Assembly: GCA_016929195.1 (NCBI GenBank)
Contig: JAFGJG010000147.1
Location: 1-44,050 of the forward strand
Length of the DNA stretch: 44,050 nucleotides
Source of the DNA: Thermoleophilaceae bacterium
Lineage (GTDB): Bacteria > Actinomycetota > Thermoleophilia > Solirubrobacterales > Thermoleophilaceae
Direction: 5' to 3'
Positions 34,405 to 42,539 of the stretch are shown here, in pieces. A program made the translations under genes and the position numbers. Below the pieces are notes generated by a model. That model worked only from the letters and a program-made list of their open reading frames with translations. It did not search any database and had not been told where the DNA came from. Numbering within the stretch: the first letter of the stretch is position 1; each line of letters starts with the position of its first letter.

Positions 34405-35089
34405 ACGCCTCCGGCCGGGACTCGGCCTCTTCCTCTCGATCGTCGTCTCCGGCGCGCTGGCCGGAGGCGCGGCAGCCTGGCTGAGGCCCGACGACCGGTC
34501 CATCGACCTGTCCCCGGAGCCGACCGAGGCGCAGACGCCGACGGTGGGCTCCCTGCTCGCCGCGCTCACGCTCGACCCCCGCAGCGCCGGCCTGAGGCTC
34601 CCCACGGCAAGCGCGCGCCCCCGCCGCCACGCGCCCGCGGCCGCCCCCGGGCGCCGGCCGGGCGTCCCGACGCGCATCACGATCACCGCCGCGGGCAGCT
34701 CCGGCCCGGTGGACCGCATGGGCGTCTCCAACGGGCAGCTGAGCGTCCCGCCGCCCGGCCGCGCAGGCTGGTTCGCCGCGGGCCCGCGGCCCGGCGAGAT
34801 CGGGCGCGCCGTGATCGTGAGCCACGTGGACTCGAAGGAGGGCCCGGCCCTCTTCTACAGCCTGCTGCAGCAGGGCCGCGGCAGCAGCATCACCGTGCGC
34901 GACAGCCGCGGCGCCACCCGCCGGTTCGCCGTCGTGCGGCGCAGGCAGATCGAGAAGAGCCACTTCCCGCGCGGATCGGTCTACGGGCCGTCGCGGCGGC
35001 GGATGCTCGTGCTGGTCACCTGCGGGGGGCCGTTCTCGCAGGACACGGGCTATCGCGACAACGTGATCCTGTACGCGCGGGCCATCTGA
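34388..35089 (+). CDS. Sortase, class F-like
   Basis: A 233-residue membrane-anchored transpeptidase. One N-terminal helix (about 10-31) is followed by a Pro/Arg-rich linker and the sortase beta barrel. The triad is His146 (VIVSHVDSKEG), Cys212 (LVLVTCGGPF) and Arg223 (TGYRDNVIL). The short form, the Cys-Gly-Gly-Pro-Phe signature and the neighbour fit actinobacterial class F (or E) sortases, which cut LPxTG/LAxTG-type signals and link proteins to the cell wall. GTG 34388 overlaps the DUF4397 gene by 17 bases, so production of enzyme and likely substrate is coupled. Confidence 0.85.
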   Translation: MGATTRRLRPGLGLFLSIVVSGALAGGAAAWLRPDDRSIDLSPEPTEAQTPTVGSLLAALTLDPRSAGLRLPTASARPRRHAPAAAPGRRPGVPTRITITAAGSSGPVDRMGVSNGQLSVPPPGRAGWFAAGPRPGEIGRAVIVSHVDSKEGPALFYSLLQQGRGSSITVRDSRGATRRFAVVRRRQIEKSHFPRGSVYGPSRRRMLVLVTCGGPFSQDTGYRDNVILYARAI

Positions 35090-35102
35090 GCCGCGCCGTC
35101 GT

Positions 35103-35108
35103 TATCGT
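35103..35108 (+). promoter_or_regulatory. -10 box deciding the aminotransferase start
   Basis: TATCGT lies 7 bases before ATG 35116 and overlaps the in-frame GTG 35107, which argues against that GTG as the start. Confidence 0.5.
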
Positions 35109-35115
35109 GGCCGGC

Positions 35116-36231
35116 ATGTCCGCCGCCACGAACATCTCCCTCGCACGCGGAGCGCCCTCGCTCGACATCATCGCCGTCGAGGACCTCAAGGCATCGGCCC
35201 AGCGCGCCTTCGACCGCGACCCCGGCGGCGCCTTCTCGTACGGCACCTCGGCCGGCTATCCGCGCCTGGTGGCGTGGATAGCGGCGAAGCAGGGCGTGGA
35301 GCCCGATCAGGTGATCGCGACGAACGGATCGATGCAGGCCGACGCGTTCCTGTTCCAGCAGCTCGTGGGGCCCGGCGACCTCGTGGTGGTCGAGGCGCCC
35401 AGCTACGACCGGACGCTGCTGGCCCTCCGGAACCTGGGTGCGGACATCCTCGCGATCCCGCTTCAGGAGGACGGCATCGACGTCGGCGCGCTCGAACGCG
35501 CGCTGGAGTCCGGCGCGCGGCCGCGGCTCGCTCACATCATCCCGAGCTTCCAGAACCCCGCCGGCTGCACGCTGTCGCTCGACAAGCGCCGCCGCCTGCT
35601 CGAGCTCGCGGCCGAGTACGACTTCACGATCTTCGAGGACGACCCGTACGTGGAGCTGCGGTTCGAGGGCGAGGATCAGCCGACGATGCTGTCGCTCGAC
35701 GAGCGGGGCAGCGTCGTCTACGCCTCTTCGTTCTCGAAGACGGTCTGTCCGGGCATCCGGGTGGGCTACCTCGTCGGCTCGAAGGAGACCATCGGCGCGA
35801 TTCGCAAGACCGCGACGAGCACGTACATCTCGCCGAGCATGGTGGCCCAGTCGATCGTGGCCGAGTTCTGCGAGTCAGGCGCCATCGACACCTCGATCGA
35901 GACGGTCAAGACCGCCCTCCGCGAACGCCGCGACGCCACCGCCCGCGCGATCGACCGCCACCTCCCCGACGCCACCTACGTGACGCCGGAGGGCGGGTAC
36001 TTCCTCTGGGTCGACCTTCCCGAGGGCACCGACGTGGCGGCGATCGAGACGGCCGCCGCCGAGCGCGGCGTCCTGTTCGTGAAGGGCACGGACTTCCTGC
36101 TCGAGGGCGGCGAGAGCTCGCTGCGCATCGCCTACTCCGGGGTCATCCCCGAGCAGATCGAGGAGGGCATCGCCCGCCTGGCCGAAGCCCGCGCCGAGGT
36201 GGCCGGGAGCGTGGTCGGCCCGCGGGCGTGA
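35116..36231 (+). CDS. PLP-dependent aminotransferase, class I/II (2-aminoadipate/MocR-like)
   Basis: A 371-residue fold-type I aminotransferase. The PLP lysine is Lys208 in YASSFSKTVCPGIRVGYL; the phosphate and ring contacts include GSMQADAFLF, PSFQNPAGCTLS and FEDDPYVELRF. These motifs resemble 2-aminoadipate/kynurenine-type transaminases and the catalytic half of MocR regulators, but no DNA-binding domain is present. The amino donor is unknown. I use ATG 35116 rather than GTG 35107 because of the TATCGT box. Its stop overlaps the next start (GTGA). Confidence 0.88.
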   Translation: MSAATNISLARGAPSLDIIAVEDLKASAQRAFDRDPGGAFSYGTSAGYPRLVAWIAAKQGVEPDQVIATNGSMQADAFLFQQLVGPGDLVVVEAPSYDRTLLALRNLGADILAIPLQEDGIDVGALERALESGARPRLAHIIPSFQNPAGCTLSLDKRRRLLELAAEYDFTIFEDDPYVELRFEGEDQPTMLSLDERGSVVYASSFSKTVCPGIRVGYLVGSKETIGAIRKTATSTYISPSMVAQSIVAEFCESGAIDTSIETVKTALRERRDATARAIDRHLPDATYVTPEGGYFLWVDLPEGTDVAAIETAAAERGVLFVKGTDFLLEGGESSLRIAYSGVIPEQIEEGIARLAEARAEVAGSVVGPRA

Positions 36232-36968
36232 GCCGCCTCGAGCTCGCCAGGCCGCGCGACATATCCACCCTCTTCCGCGACGCCCTCGGCGTCTACCTCC
36301 GCAACGCCGGCGCCTTCCTGGCGCTCTCCGCGGCGATCGTGCTGCCCGTCCACCTGATCGTCGAGGGCGTCGGCATGGAGCAGCTCACGGCGGGCTTCGA
36401 CGAGTCGCCCGGGGCGGCGGAGGCGATCATCCCGACGCTGGTGAGCTTCCTGGTGGTCGCGCCGCTCATCAACGCGATCTGCATCCACGCGCTGCAGTCG
36501 GTGTCGGAGGGCGAGCGCCCGCGGGCGCGCCGGACGCTCGCCGCCGGCCTCGAGGACTTCGCGCCGCTCTTCTTCGCGGTGGTGCTGGCCGGGATCGGGA
36601 TCGCCCTCGGCCTGGTGCTCCTGATCGTGCCCGGCGTCTACCTGGCCGTCCGCTGGTACTTCGTGCCGCAGACCGTGGTGGTCGACGGCGCCCGCGGCAC
36701 GGCGGCGCTGGTGCAGTCCGGCCGGCTCACGCAGGGGGTGTGGTGGCGAACCTTCGGGCTGATCCTGCTGGCGAACCTGGCCGCCTTCCTCCCCGGCGTG
36801 CTGCTGATCACCCCGTTCGACGAGATCGCCGACAGCTCCGACCGCGCGATCTGGTCGCTCGTGGGGACGATGACCGCCGAGATGATCACGGCGCCGTTCG
36901 TGGCGCTGTTCTCGACGCTCCTCTACTACGACCTGCGCGCGCGGAAGCGCGACGCGATGGTCGGCTAG
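36228..36968 (+). CDS. Multi-pass membrane protein of unknown function
   Basis: A 246-residue protein with about five to six membrane helices. A conserved start RPRDISTLFRDALGVYLRNAG is followed by helices, a cytoplasmic segment RPRARRTLAAGLED, the stretch VPGVYLAVRWYFVPQTVVVDG and a final helix before LRARKRDA. This pattern is typical of the membrane domain found with glycerophosphodiester phosphodiesterases and of related actinobacterial proteins, but no catalytic site is present. It is coupled to the aminotransferase by a GTGA overlap. Confidence 0.7.
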   Translation: MSRLELARPRDISTLFRDALGVYLRNAGAFLALSAAIVLPVHLIVEGVGMEQLTAGFDESPGAAEAIIPTLVSFLVVAPLINAICIHALQSVSEGERPRARRTLAAGLEDFAPLFFAVVLAGIGIALGLVLLIVPGVYLAVRWYFVPQTVVVDGARGTAALVQSGRLTQGVWWRTFGLILLANLAAFLPGVLLITPFDEIADSSDRAIWSLVGTMTAEMITAPFVALFSTLLYYDLRARKRDAMVG

Positions 36969-36974
36969 AGCCTG

Positions 36975-37028
36975 CTCGCCCCGTCATACCGCTCGGGGGC
37001 TTGGCGAGTTATGCATCGCATAGATGCA
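36975..37028. repeat. Two inverted repeats in a convergent gap
   Basis: The 107-base gap between convergent genes holds CTCGCC…GGCGAG (36975-36980 with 37003-37008, loop about 22) and TGCATC-GCATA-GATGCA (37012-37028), then a run of eight C (37041-37048). The second repeat is relatively A/T-rich for this genome. A two-way transcription terminator is the simplest reading; no U-run supports a standard intrinsic terminator. Confidence 0.4.
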
Positions 37029-37075
37029 CAAGTCGACATACCCCCCCCGGACGGCGGCGGCGGGCCCGGCGCGGC

Positions 37076-37786
37076 CTAGCGCCCGTAGCGCTCGCGGCCC
37101 AGCACCAGCTGGTCCGGCAGCGCGGTCCGCGGCGCCGGCGAGGGGTCCGCGGTCACCGAGACGGTCTCGGCGACGCTGCGGGTGACCGACTTCGTGTCGC
37201 CGCCCACGTCGATCGTCACCTCTTCGCCCGAGTGGGCGAGTGTGCCCTCGAGGCCCGGGTGCAGGCCGCTGTCCATCAGGTAGTGGAGCAGATCCTCGGC
37301 CTCGTTCTCGAAGCGGAGCACCGTCACCTTGGCGCCCTCCTCCACGTCCGCCAGCGGCACGCCGTGCTCGCGCTCGCCCTCGAAGATCGGGTGGCCGTGG
37401 GGGCAGGTCTTGGCGTCGCCGATCGCGCGGAGCATCCGCTCCTCGACGACCGGGGACATCCAGTGCTCGAGCCGCTCGGCCTCCTCGTGGACCTGATCCC
37501 ACGGGATGTCGAAGACGTCGGTCAGGAAGCGCTCGATCAGCCGGTGGCGGCGCACGATCTGCGCGGCGTGCTCCGAGCCGGTCTCGGTGAACGCGAGCGA
37601 CTTGTCGGCGTCGCGGGTCACATAGCCGTCGGCCTCGAGGCGGCCGAGCATCTCGTGCACGGTCGGCGCCGAGACCTGCATCGCGCGCGCGATGTTGGCT
37701 CCGGTGATCGGCAGGCCGGCCTCCTCGAGCCAGTACATGATCTGGAGGTACTCCTCCTCGGCGACTGTGGCCTGTTCCTGCGACAT
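37076..37786 (-). CDS. DtxR-family metal-dependent repressor, manganese (MntR)-like
   Basis: A 236-residue regulator: winged helix (1-about 62, AMQVSAPTVHEMLGRLEADGYV), dimerisation and metal domain (about 63-140) and an SH3/FeoA-like C-terminal domain (about 150-236). Metal ligands align with DtxR/IdeR: His81 and Glu85 (RRHRLIERFL), His100 (QVHEEA), then Glu104-x-x-Glu107-His108. DtxR and IdeR have Cys102 where this protein has Glu104; manganese-sensing MntR has Glu there. It probably controls Mn (or Fe) uptake genes, none of which are adjacent. ATG 37786 has a TAGGAT box 7 bases upstream, facing the ligase promoter. Confidence 0.9.
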   Translation of the reverse strand: MSQEQATVAEEEYLQIMYWLEEAGLPITGANIARAMQVSAPTVHEMLGRLEADGYVTRDADKSLAFTETGSEHAAQIVRRHRLIERFLTDVFDIPWDQVHEEAERLEHWMSPVVEERMLRAIGDAKTCPHGHPIFEGEREHGVPLADVEEGAKVTVLRFENEAEDLLHYLMDSGLHPGLEGTLAHSGEEVTIDVGGDTKSVTRSVAETVSVTADPSPAPRTALPDQLVLGRERYGR

Positions 37787-37793
37787 CGGGGCA

Positions 37794-37799
37794 ATCCTA
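37794..37799 (-). promoter_or_regulatory. -10 box of the DtxR-family gene
   Basis: Reverse-strand TAGGAT ends 7 bases before ATG 37786. The divergent ligase box begins 11 bases away. Confidence 0.55.
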
Positions 37800-37809
37800 T
37801 CTCCCTCGG

Positions 37810-37815
37810 TACGGT
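37810..37815 (+). promoter_or_regulatory. -10 box of the DNA ligase gene
   Basis: TACGGT lies 8 bases before GTG 37824 and decides that start over the longer frame extending into the divergent gene. Confidence 0.5.
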
Positions 37816-37823
37816 TCATCGCC

Positions 37824-38783
37824 GTGGCCCTGCCGCTGAAGCCGCCCCTCAAGCCGCAGCTGGCGCGCTCGCGCGCGGAGCTGCCCGATGGTGACGGCTG
37901 GCGCTACGAACCGAAGTGGGACGGGTTCCGCACGATCGTTTTCCGGGACGGCGACGAAGTGCACCTCCAGAGCCGCAACGGGCGGCCGATGAACCGCTAC
38001 TTCCCCGAGATCGAAGAACAGGTGAAGGAGCTTCCCGGCGACCGGCTTGTGCTCGACGGGGAGATGGTCATCGAGCTGGACGGCATCCAGGAGTTCGACC
38101 TGCTCTCCCAGCGGATCCACCCGGCCGAGTCGCGCGTGAAGCGGCTCGCGGAGGAGACGCCCGCCTTCTTCGTGGCCTTCGACCTGCTCGCGGAGGGCGA
38201 CGAGAGCCTGCTCGAGCTGCCCTACGACGAGCGCCGCAAGCGACTCGAGAAGGTGGTCGCCGACCCGGTCAGGCTCACACCGTCGACCGCCGACCGCGAC
38301 GACGCCGGCCAGTGGCTCACGGGCCAGTCGGAGGGCGTGGTCGCGAAGGAGGGCGGCGCCGCGTATCAGCCCGGCGAGCGCAAGGGCATGGCGAAGATCA
38401 AGCGGGTGCGCACGGCGGACACGGTCGTCGCCGCCTTCCGCTTCGGCAAGGAGGAGGGCACGGTCGGGTCGCTGATCCTCGGCCTCTACGACGAGGGCGG
38501 CGACCTCCGGATCGTGGGCCACACCTCAGGCTTCAAGGCGAAGGAGAAGCGCGAGCTGATCGAGCTCCTCGAGCCCTACCGCACCGGTGAGCGCGGCGCC
38601 GGAGAGGCGAGCCGCTGGAAGTCCGAGGAGGAGCTCGTCTGGGAGGGCCTGCGGCCCGAGCTCGTCTGCGAGGTGGCCTTCGACCACATCACCGGGCAAC
38701 GGATCCGTCACGGAGCCAAGTTCCTGCGCTGGCGCTCCGATAAGGATCCGAGTGAGTGCGACATCGCGCAGCTTCGCGGCTAG
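37824..38783 (+). CDS. ligC: ATP-dependent DNA ligase, LigC-like
   Basis: A 319-residue minimal ligase. Motif I is EPKWDGFR with the AMP-accepting Lys31; DGEMVI is motif III, FFVAFDLL motif IIIa, SEGVVAKEGG motif IV, and MAKIKRVRT motif V. The C-terminal OB fold (RPELVCEVAFDHITGQRIRHGAKFLRWR) completes it. Size and motifs match mycobacterial LigC, a nick-sealing enzyme used as a backup in repair, including with NHEJ and excision repair proteins. No Ku or polymerase gene lies nearby. GTG 37824 is chosen because a TACGGT box sits 8 bases upstream. The next gene begins inside its last 32 bases. Confidence 0.9.
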   Translation: MALPLKPPLKPQLARSRAELPDGDGWRYEPKWDGFRTIVFRDGDEVHLQSRNGRPMNRYFPEIEEQVKELPGDRLVLDGEMVIELDGIQEFDLLSQRIHPAESRVKRLAEETPAFFVAFDLLAEGDESLLELPYDERRKRLEKVVADPVRLTPSTADRDDAGQWLTGQSEGVVAKEGGAAYQPGERKGMAKIKRVRTADTVVAAFRFGKEEGTVGSLILGLYDEGGDLRIVGHTSGFKAKEKRELIELLEPYRTGERGAGEASRWKSEEELVWEGLRPELVCEVAFDHITGQRIRHGAKFLRWRSDKDPSECDIAQLRG

Positions 38784-40293
38784 GGCCGCCGCGCTCGCGG
38801 TCCTGCTGGGACTCTCCGTCCCGGCCGCCGCGCAGGCCCAGGCGGGCACGGGCTACCTGATCCCGCCCGACAACCCGTTCTCAGGCCGCGCCGGCGCGCG
38901 CGCCGAGGTCTACTCCTACGGCCTCCGCAACCCCTACCGCTTCTCCTTCGACCGGGCGAACGGCGACCTCCTGATCGGGGACGTGGGCCAGGGCGCCCGC
39001 GAGGAGCTCGACTGGACCACGCTCGCGGGCGCCCGCGGCGCCAACTTCGGCTGGCCCTGCCGCGAGGGCGCGATCGACGGTCCCGGGGGGCCGCGCTGCC
39101 CGGCCGGCGGCACGGTCGTCGCGCCGCTCGCCGACTACTCGACCGCCGACGGCGGCGCGGTGATCGGCGGCTACGTCGTGCGCGACCCGTCGCTCACCGG
39201 CCTCGTCGGCCGCTACCTGTACGCGGACTACTACGTGGGCGAGATCCGCTCGCTGGCTCTGAACCGGGCAGCCCCCGACAACCGCGCGACCGGGCTCACG
39301 CTCCCGCAGCTCGGCTCGTTCGGGCAGGACTCCGCGGGGCGCCTGTACGTCGTCAACCAGAACACGGGTGACGTGTCGAGGCTCAGGGCGGGCGGCACAT
39401 CGGGCACGCTCGCGCGCACGATCGTCGCCGGCGGCTACGCGCTGCCGACCTACGTGACCTCGCCGCCGGGCGACCCGAACCGCCTGTTCGTGACGCAGCA
39501 GGGCGGCGTGATCGCCCTGATCGAGAACGGCACGCGCGCCGCGACGCCGTTCCTCGACATCTCCGGGCTCGTCCTCGACGGCAACGAGCGCGGGCTGCTG
39601 TCGATGGCGTTCGCGCCGGACTACGCGACCTCGGGCCGGTTCTACGTCTACTTCACCGACGCCGGCGGGGACATTCGCATCGAGCAGTACACGCGCTCCG
39701 CGAACCCCGACGTGGCCGATCCCGCGAGCCGCAGGCTGGTGCTGGCGATCGAGCACTCCTCCGAGGACAACCACAACGGCGGCCAGCTCCAGTTCGGCCC
39801 GGACGGGTACCTCTACGCGGCGACGGGCGACGGCGGCGGGGGCAACGACGTCCACGGCAACGCCCAGAACCTCGGCACCCTGCTCGGCAAGCTGCTGCGG
39901 ATCGACCCCGACATGGTCGCCGGCGGCGGCCCCGTGCCGGCGGACCGCGACATCACCTCGCCGCGGCTCCGGGCCAAGGTCAAGCGCCGGCAGCGCGTGC
40001 TGCGGCTCGGAGGCGCGGTGGCCTACGCGCGCTGCAGCGAGGCCTGCGCCCTCTCCACGGGGGCGCTGCTGAGAATCGGCAAGCGGACCTACCGCCTGAA
40101 GCCCGGGCGCCGCCGGGCCGCGGCGCACCGGCGCGTGCGCGTCAGGGTGAAGCTCACCCGCCGGGCGCGGCGCGCGCTCCGCCGGTCACTGCGAAACGGC
40201 CGCCGTCCGGTGGTCCGCGTGGGACTGCGGGCGCGGGACACGGGCGGGAACCGCTCGAAGCTGGTCCGCCGCGGCGTGCGCGTCAGGCGCTAG
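38752..40293 (+). CDS. Secreted PQQ-type sugar/sorbosone dehydrogenase with swapped propeller halves
   Basis: A 513-residue exported protein with a signal peptide (1-about 30) and glucose/sorbosone dehydrogenase beta-propeller motifs in the wrong order. Residues 33-211 hold what is normally the second half ([55 protein letters not shown]). Residues 221-386 hold the normal first half ([40 protein letters not shown], the His341 segment [27 protein letters not shown]). A circularly permuted propeller fits. Residues about 400-513 are a basic, Arg-rich extension. GTG 38752 overlaps the ligase gene by 32 bases and gives a good signal peptide. The cofactor is presumed PQQ. Confidence 0.82.
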   Translation: MSATSRSFAARAAALAVLLGLSVPAAAQAQAGTGYLIPPDNPFSGRAGARAEVYSYGLRNPYRFSFDRANGDLLIGDVGQGAREELDWTTLAGARGANFGWPCREGAIDGPGGPRCPAGGTVVAPLADYSTADGGAVIGGYVVRDPSLTGLVGRYLYADYYVGEIRSLALNRAAPDNRATGLTLPQLGSFGQDSAGRLYVVNQNTGDVSRLRAGGTSGTLARTIVAGGYALPTYVTSPPGDPNRLFVTQQGGVIALIENGTRAATPFLDISGLVLDGNERGLLSMAFAPDYATSGRFYVYFTDAGGDIRIEQYTRSANPDVADPASRRLVLAIEHSSEDNHNGGQLQFGPDGYLYAATGDGGGGNDVHGNAQNLGTLLGKLLRIDPDMVAGGGPVPADRDITSPRLRAKVKRRQRVLRLGGAVAYARCSEACALSTGALLRIGKRTYRLKPGRRRAAAHRRVRVRVKLTRRARRALRRSLRNGRRPVVRVGLRARDTGGNRSKLVRRGVRVRR

Positions 40294-41498
40294 GCGAGCC
40301 CCGCCAGCCGCCGCTCGAGGAAGCGGCGCTCCACCGGATTCGAGGCCAGCTCGAGCGCGCGCGAGTAGGCGGCCGCGGCCTCGTCGCGGCGCCGCAGGCG
40401 CCGCAGCAGGTCCGCCCGGGTGGCGTGCAGCAGGTGGTAGCCGTCGAGGTCGCCGCGCCGCTCGATGTCGTCCACGAGCGCGAGCCCGTGCTCGGGCCCG
40501 CCCAGCATCGCCACGGCCACCGCACGGTTCAGCTCCACCACCGGACCGGGCTGGATCGTCATCAGGAGCTCGTAGAGGCCGGCCACCCGCGCCCAATCGG
40601 TCGCGCCGGCGGAGTGCTCGGCGGCGATCAGGGCCTGTACCGAATAGGGGCCCGCGGTGCCGGCGCGCGCCGCGAGGGCGCCGCCCTCGGCGATCTCGTC
40701 ATGGTGCCAGCGGGAGCGATCCTGATCCTCCAGCAGCACGAGGTCGCCCCGCTCGTCCGTCCGGGCGTCGCGGCGCGAGTGATGGAGGAGCATCAGGCCG
40801 AGCAGGCCGAGCGCCTCCCGCTCGTCCGGCATCAGCCGGGCCAGCACGCGGGCGAGCCGGATCGCCTCGTCGCACAGCTCGCGGCGCACGAGCGCGTCGC
40901 CGCTCGTCGCGAGATAGCCCTCGTTGAAGATCAGGTAGAGCGCGGCGAGGACCGCGCGCAGGCGGTCGGGCAGCTCCGCGTCCGGCGGCACCTCGTAGGG
41001 GATGCGCGCCCCGCGGATCTTGCGCTTCGCGCGCACCAGCCGCTGCGCCATCGCCGACTCGGCGACGAGGAACGCGTGCGCCACGTCCGGCGTGGAGAGC
41101 CCGCCGAGCGTGCGCAGCGTCAGCGCGACCTGGGCCTCCTGCGCGAGCGCGGGATGGCAGCACGTGAAGAACAGCCGCAGCCGGTCGTCGGGTATCGAGC
41201 TCACGTCGTCCTCGTCCTCCGCGGAATCGCCGCGCCCGAGCGCCGCCAGCTCGGCGAGCTTCTGGTCGTAGCGACGGTCGCGCCTCAGGACGTCGATGGC
41301 CCGGTTGCGGGCCGTGCTGACGATCCAGGCGGCCGGGTTCCTCGGCGCGCCGTCGCGCGGCCAGCGCTCGAGCGCAACGACGAAGGCGTCCTGGACCGCC
41401 TCCTCCGCGAGGTCGAAGTCGCCGAGCACGCGGATGAGGGTGGCGACCGCCCGTCCCGACTCGCGCCGGAACAGGCGATCGACGTCCTCGGCGGGCAG
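40290..41498 (-). CDS. ECF42-type RNA polymerase sigma factor with C-terminal TPR-like domain
   Basis: A sigma factor of about 402 residues. Region 2 is [21 protein letters not shown]…[21 protein letters not shown]; region 4 is [33 protein letters not shown]. The long C-terminal part ([30 protein letters not shown]…) is the DUF6596/TPR-like extension of the ECF42 group, which lacks anti-sigma factors and pairs with DGPF proteins, as here. The start is unclear: the only standard start before region 2 is GTG 41639, deep inside the DGPF gene. CTG 41498, or GTA 41504 seven bases after a GGAGG and overlapping the DGPF stop as GTAG, fit better. Confidence 0.85.
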   Translation of the reverse strand: MPAEDVDRLFRRESGRAVATLIRVLGDFDLAEEAVQDAFVVALERWPRDGAPRNPAAWIVSTARNRAIDVLRRDRRYDQKLAELAALGRGDSAEDEDDVSSIPDDRLRLFFTCCHPALAQEAQVALTLRTLGGLSTPDVAHAFLVAESAMAQRLVRAKRKIRGARIPYEVPPDAELPDRLRAVLAALYLIFNEGYLATSGDALVRRELCDEAIRLARVLARLMPDEREALGLLGLMLLHHSRRDARTDERGDLVLLEDQDRSRWHHDEIAEGGALAARAGTAGPYSVQALIAAEHSAGATDWARVAGLYELLMTIQPGPVVELNRAVAVAMLGGPEHGLALVDDIERRGDLDGYHLLHATRADLLRRLRRRDEAAAAYSRALELASNPVERRFLERRLAGLA

Positions 41499-41500
41499 GC

Positions 41501-41899
41501 CTACCGCGCGGCCTCCGCCGTGTTCGAGTGGTGCTCCGAGCCGGCGGCGTCGTAGTCCATGACCGGCCGCACCTCGACGGTGCCGCCCGGCAAGGGGATC
41601 CGCTTGGCCCAGGCGAGCGCCTCGTCCAGGTCGGCGCACTCGAGCAGGTAGTAGCCGCCGAGCTGCTCCTTGGTCTCGGCGAACGGCCCGTCGGTCACGA
41701 CGGGATCGCCGCCCTGCGCGTCGATCTTCACGGTCGTGGCGGTGGCGCTCGGCTGGAGCCCCTCGCCGCCCAGGAACGCGCCCGCCTGCGTCACCGCCTG
41801 GGTGTACTCGTCCCAGGCCTTCATGCTCTTGGCCTGCTCCTCGGGCGTCCGCTCGCCCCAGCGGGACTCGTCGCCGAACAGCGTCAGCAGGTACTTCAT
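41501..41899 (-). CDS. YCII-related DGPF-domain protein
   Basis: A 132-residue protein of the YCII fold with the DGPF signature in [22 protein letters not shown] and the usual start [12 protein letters not shown]. Proteins like this are regularly found beside ECF42 sigma factors and are thought to be part of their control, but the mechanism is not known. AGGAGG lies 8 bases before the ATG, so it is made from a leadered transcript. The sigma gene follows directly, with overlap or a 2-base gap depending on its start. Confidence 0.88.
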   Translation of the reverse strand: MKYLLTLFGDESRWGERTPEEQAKSMKAWDEYTQAVTQAGAFLGGEGLQPSATATTVKIDAQGGDPVVTDGPFAETKEQLGGYYLLECADLDEALAWAKRIPLPGGTVEVRPVMDYDAAGSEHHSNTAEAAR

Positions 41900-41942
41900 G
41901 GGTCGAACCTCCTGTGGTCTTCCGCGGCGCCCACCGCCGCGT

Positions 41943-42521
41943 TCACCCTAACGACGAACGGGAGGCCCCGAGATCGACACGGTGGTGCAGATGGACCACG
42001 CCGCCTGCGAAGCGGTGCACCTCGAGCAGCTCGAGCCCGACGCGCAGGCCCGGGGGAAGCCAGTGCGTCCCGCCCCCCACCACCACGGGCGTGACGTAGA
42101 GGTGGCACTCGTCCACCAGCCCCGCCATCAGCGCCTCGCCGGCCAGCTTGGGGCCGCCGACGGAGATGTCCCCGTCGGCCTCCGACTTGAGCCGGCGGAC
42201 GGCCTCCGGGTCGAACTCGCGCTCGAGGCGAGTCCGCGCGGTGGTCACCTCGTCGAGCATCCGCGAGTAGACGACCTTGTCCGCCGCCCGCCAGATCTCG
42301 GCGAAGTCGCGCATCTCCGGCGCGTCGTCGTCCATGGTCTCCCAGGCGACCATGACCTCGTACGTCCGGCGCCCGTAGAGATGGGTGCCGACAGGGCGCG
42401 TGAGGTCGTTGACGTGGGCGTGCACCTCAGCGTCCGGCGCGGCCCAGGCGAACCCGCCCTCGGCGTCGGCCACGTAGCCGTCCAGCGACGCGATCGCCGC
42501 GTAGACCAGCTTCGCGCTCAT
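41943..42521 (-). CDS. Dihydrofolate reductase-like (RibD C-terminal) protein
   Basis: A 192-residue protein of the RibD_C/DHFR-like group: MSAKLVYAAIASLDGYVADAEGGFAW at the start, HLYGRRTYEVM, KVVYSRMLDEV, GDISVGGPKLAGEAL with the NADPH-binding glycines, and LVDECHLYVTPVVVGGG. Members are widespread next to ECF42/DGPF genes, and most have unknown substrates. The ATG 42521 has a TATCCT box 7 bases upstream. The DGPF gene follows after 43 bases in the same direction. Confidence 0.85.
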   Translation of the reverse strand: MSAKLVYAAIASLDGYVADAEGGFAWAAPDAEVHAHVNDLTRPVGTHLYGRRTYEVMVAWETMDDDAPEMRDFAEIWRAADKVVYSRMLDEVTTARTRLEREFDPEAVRRLKSEADGDISVGGPKLAGEALMAGLVDECHLYVTPVVVGGGTHWLPPGLRVGLELLEVHRFAGGVVHLHHRVDLGASRSSLG

Positions 42522-42528
42522 GTGCGCC

Positions 42529-42534
42529 AGGATA
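42529..42534 (-). promoter_or_regulatory. -10 box of the DHFR-like gene
   Basis: Reverse-strand TATCCT ends 7 bases before ATG 42521. It falls in an 18-base gap between divergent starts. Confidence 0.55.
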
Positions 42535-42539
42535 CGGCC

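Noticed and set aside
32794-34731. Large reverse-strand frames opposite the DUF4397 gene
   Set aside because: They are Gly/Ser/Arg low-complexity shadows of the repetitive Pro/Glu-rich coding strand.
41969-42534. Antisense frames over the DHFR-like gene extending the macro domain protein upstream to 41982
   Set aside because: Macro domain homology begins at 42540; upstream translation is Arg/His/Val-rich and has no family match.
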